Source: Crocinitomicaceae bacterium
Lineage (GTDB): Bacteria; Bacteroidota; Bacteroidia; Flavobacteriales_D; Crocinitomicaceae
NCBI GenBank assembly: GCA_030830385.1
Contig: JAURNA010000197.1
Coordinates: 1-8,143 of the forward strand
Direction of reading: 5' to 3'
Length of the DNA: 8,143 nucleotides
Under the pieces are notes generated by a model. It made no database searches. It saw only the letters and a program-made list of their open reading frames with translations, and had not been told where the DNA came from. Of this stretch, positions 6,558 to 8,143 are shown in pieces (positions within the stretch are counted from its first letter, which is position 1; every line of letters starts with the position of its first letter). The position numbers and the translations under genes were made by a program.

Positions 6558-6587
6558 AATAGCAATGATGCATTCGAAGAAAAAGCG

Positions 6588-6595
6588 TACCTTTG
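6588..6595 (+). promoter_or_regulatory. Promoter -7 element of rpsO (TACCTTTG)
   Basis: TACCTTTG matches the Bacteroidota TAnnTTTG consensus exactly, 58 nt before the rpsO ATG. Transcription would start near 6602, giving a leader of about 50 nt. The -33 element is poor; no TTG is seen at the usual spacing. The position between two operons supports the call. Confidence 0.55.
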
Positions 6596-6597
6596 CA

Positions 6598-6648
6598 GCG
6601 TTATAACGCGGAAAATCCGCAGACTACATAAGAATTATTGAAACAATA
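6598..6648 (+). promoter_or_regulatory. Structured rpsO leader, possible S15 autoregulatory site
   Basis: Three inverted repeats are packed before the rpsO start: a perfect palindrome GCGTTATAACGC (6598-6609); a hairpin GCGGA-AAA-TCCGC (6608-6620) that overlaps its last two bases, so the two compete; and TATTG-AAA-CAATA (6636-6648), which ends 5 nt before the ATG and would cover the ribosome landing zone. S15 represses its own translation through structured leaders in several bacteria with unrelated RNA shapes, so a similar role is plausible here but unproven. If transcription starts near 6602 the first palindrome is only partly transcribed. Confidence 0.4.
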
Positions 6649-6653
6649 TTGGC

Positions 6654-6923
6654 ATGTATTTAGTTTCCAAAACGAAGAAAGAAATCTTCAAAAAACACGG
6701 AGGGTCAGAAACAAACACGGGCTCCGCGGAAGGACAGATAGCATTGTTCACGTATCGAATTTCTCACTTGACTGAGCATTTGAAGAAAAACCGTAAGGAT
6801 TACGGAACGCAGCGTGCACTGCAATTGTTGGTAGGTAAGCGTCGTAGCTTGCTTGATTATCTGAAAGCAAAAGATATCGAAAGATATCGTGCAATTGTAA
6901 AAGAGCTCAAGCTTCGTCGCTAA
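6654..6923 (+). CDS. rpsO: 30S ribosomal protein S15
   Basis: This 89-residue protein is the full S15 length. S15 binds the central domain of 16S rRNA (helices 20-22) as a primary assembly protein of the small subunit and takes part in a subunit bridge. Family signatures seen are TGSAEGQIALFTYRISHLTEHL (about residues 22-43), NRKDYGTQRALQLLVGKRRSLLDYL and the C-terminal ERYRAIVKELKLRR. The start MYLVSKTKKEIFKKHG resembles flavobacterial S15. It is followed by pnp, the usual neighbour of rpsO across bacteria. No Shine-Dalgarno is visible before the ATG, which is normal for this phylum. Confidence 0.97.
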   Translation: MYLVSKTKKEIFKKHGGSETNTGSAEGQIALFTYRISHLTEHLKKNRKDYGTQRALQLLVGKRRSLLDYLKAKDIERYRAIVKELKLRR

Positions 6924-6951
6924 GCAATTTTGCAAATACATTTTAGAAAGA

Positions 6952-6981
6952 GGGGGCAGTCGAATTCGTTCGGGTGCCTTT
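6952..6981 (+). terminator. Hairpin after rpsO, possible weak terminator or processing site
   Basis: GGGGGCA (6952-6958) can pair with TGCCTTT (6975-6981) using three G-U pairs. An inner stem CGAA (6961-6964)/TTCG (6969-6972) closes a TTCG loop, with two unpaired bases on each side. The following ATTTAT is only moderately T-rich, so it may attenuate rather than stop transcription into pnp. Confidence 0.4.
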
Positions 6982-6986
6982 ATTTA

Positions 6987-7021
6987 TGTATGTGCGTTTC
7001 GGAAACCTCAACGCATATGCA
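6987..7021 (+). promoter_or_regulatory. Long 12-bp hairpin in the rpsO-pnp spacer
   Basis: TGTATGTGCGTT (6987-6998) pairs along all 12 positions with AACGCATATGCA (7010-7021), two of them G-U. The 11-nt loop can form a small GG/CC inner stem with an AAA loop. It starts six bases after the preceding hairpin and ends 74 nt before the pnp ATG. In E. coli a comparable rpsO-pnp hairpin is cut by RNase III and is the basis of PNPase autoregulation; the position here suggests a similar role, by analogy only. Confidence 0.5.
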
Positions 7022-7095
7022 ACGTTAGGTCAGAGGTTTGAGAGAGTGGCAAAACGCTCGAAATGTGACACAAATAAAATAGTAAACAATTAAAA

Positions 7096-8143
7096 ATGAA
7101 TATAGGAATAACAAAGTCCATCATTACCGGAGGTAAAGAAATCTCCATCGAGACGGGAAAGTTGGCGAAGCAAGCCGACGGCTCGGTAGTGTTACGAATG
7201 GGCGACACAATGATTCTGGCAACAGTAGTATCTTCGCCAGATGCCAGAGAAGGAGTAGATTTCCTTCCCCTGACAGTTGATTACAAAGAAAAATTTGCAG
7301 CAGATGGACGAATCCCGGGAGGGTTCTTCCGTCGTGAAGCGCGGCCATCCGAGCGGGAAATCATCGTGATGCGTATCGTTGACCGGGCGTTGCGTCCACT
7401 CTTCCCGGACGACTACCACGCGGAAGTTCAGGTAATGCTGCAATTGATTGCATATGACGGGGTGAACAGCCCGGATGCCCTGGTTGGTTTCGCAGCATCA
7501 ACAGCCATTGCGATTTCAGACATTCCGTTCAACGGACCGATGTCAGAAGTGCGGGTAGGTCGTATCGACGGACAATTCGTTATCAACCCTACACTCGAAG
7601 AAATGGGGCAGTCAGACATTGATTGTATCATTGCTGGTACCATCGACAACATCGTGATGTTGGAAGGTGAAATGCTCGAAGTTTCCGAAGCGGAAATGGT
7701 AGAGGTAATCAAAGTAGCTCACGATGCCATCAAAGAGCAATGTCAATTCCAGTTGGATTTGGCAGCTGAGGTTCCATCATCGAGCCCGAAACGCGAGTAT
7801 TCTCACGAAGATCACAACGAAGAAGTACGTGAAAAGGTAATGGCATTTGCTTACGATAAGTGCCGTGAGGTAGCTAAGCAGGGAATCGCTTCGAAAGAAA
7901 AGCGTGCAGAGTTGTTTGGTGCAATCAAAGAAGAGTTGATTGAATCCCATACAGAAGAAGAACTTGAGGAGATTGGGCACTACATTCCGGTATACTTCAA
8001 GCAAGCGATGAAAAAAGCAGTTCGTGATACAATGCTGAACGATCAAGTTCGATTGGACGGACGAGACTTTGACGAAATTCGCCCGATTTGGTGCGAGGTT
8101 GACTACTTGCCCATGGTTCACGGATCTGCCGTATTTACGCGCG
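7096..8143 (+). CDS. pnp: Polyribonucleotide nucleotidyltransferase (PNPase), N-terminal half, runs off the window
   Basis: PNPase degrades RNA 3' to 5' by phosphorolysis and is a core mRNA-decay enzyme working as a trimer. The frame starts at ATG 7096 and stays open to the window end: 349 codons of a family usually around 700 residues. Visible parts are the first RNase PH domain, with GDTMILATVV near residue 36 and GRIPGGFFRRE at 71-81 (phosphate- and RNA-binding region). Then comes the all-helical linker (about 210-310), and the start of the second, catalytic RNase PH domain at RLDGRDFDEIRPI (from Arg319) and GSAVFTR. The C-terminal KH and S1 RNA-binding domains must lie beyond the window. 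No Shine-Dalgarno is seen; the 30 nt before the ATG are A-rich, as is common for Bacteroidota starts. Confidence 0.97.
   Translation, partial: MNIGITKSIITGGKEISIETGKLAKQADGSVVLRMGDTMILATVVSSPDAREGVDFLPLTVDYKEKFAADGRIPGGFFRREARPSEREIIVMRIVDRALRPLFPDDYHAEVQVMLQLIAYDGVNSPDALVGFAASTAIAISDIPFNGPMSEVRVGRIDGQFVINPTLEEMGQSDIDCIIAGTIDNIVMLEGEMLEVSEAEMVEVIKVAHDAIKEQCQFQLDLAAEVPSSSPKREYSHEDHNEEVREKVMAFAYDKCREVAKQGIASKEKRAELFGAIKEELIESHTEEELEEIGHYIPVYFKQAMKKAVRDTMLNDQVRLDGRDFDEIRPIWCEVDYLPMVHGSAVFTR

Noticed and set aside
1..8143. CRISPR array, insertion sequence, tRNA or attachment site
   Set aside because: No regularly spaced direct repeats, transposase-like protein, cloverleaf or matching flanking repeats were seen.

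Overview
The window looks like a Bacteroidota chromosome, most likely from a flavobacterium. Three things point there: the housekeeping proteins have flavobacterial character (AccD, S15 and the start of PNPase), Shine-Dalgarno sequences are weak or absent before most starts, and a good TAnnTTTG promoter element sits upstream of rpsO. No database search was possible, so the lineage is a judgement from family resemblance.

Layout, all genes on the + strand. At 1-228 is the C-terminal end of class IIA fructose-bisphosphate aldolase, followed after 13 nt by complete accD (242-1090). From 1091 to 1596 there is no convincing gene. The first half of that stretch is locally GC-rich and full of short hairpins; the second half holds a doubtful 41-residue ORF and two weak promoter-like elements. 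A tightly packed five-gene cluster follows (1597-6446): a membrane-anchored putative lipoprotein, a DltC-like acyl/aminoacyl carrier protein, an AlgI/DltB-type MBOAT acyltransferase, a DltD/AlgX-like SGNH-fold protein, and a DltA-like adenylation enzyme. Spacings are -8, +8, -1 and -8 nt, so this is almost certainly one translationally coupled operon. After an intergenic region with a large inverted repeat and a promoter come rpsO (6654-6923) and the first half of pnp (7096 to the window end), a very common bacterial pair, with strong hairpins in the rpsO leader and between the two genes.

How the cluster may work (inference): the adenylation enzyme would activate an amino acid and load it on the phosphopantetheine arm of the carrier protein. 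The MBOAT would carry the aminoacyl group across the inner membrane, and the SGNH protein would help place it on an envelope or exported glycan. This is the logic of Gram-positive teichoic-acid D-alanylation (dltABCD), but here it is in a Gram-negative lineage that has no teichoic acid, with the gene order carrier-MBOAT-SGNH-ligase and an extra lipoprotein at the front. Two features make it odd. The SGNH protein has substitutions at every expected catalytic position (Ser to Cys, Asp to Ser, His to Asn). The adenylation gene carries a single-base frameshift near 6252-6261 that separates the catalytic lysine motif from the rest. The system may therefore be a divergent surface-aminoacylation pathway, a decaying one, or an intact one with a sequencing error in its last gene.
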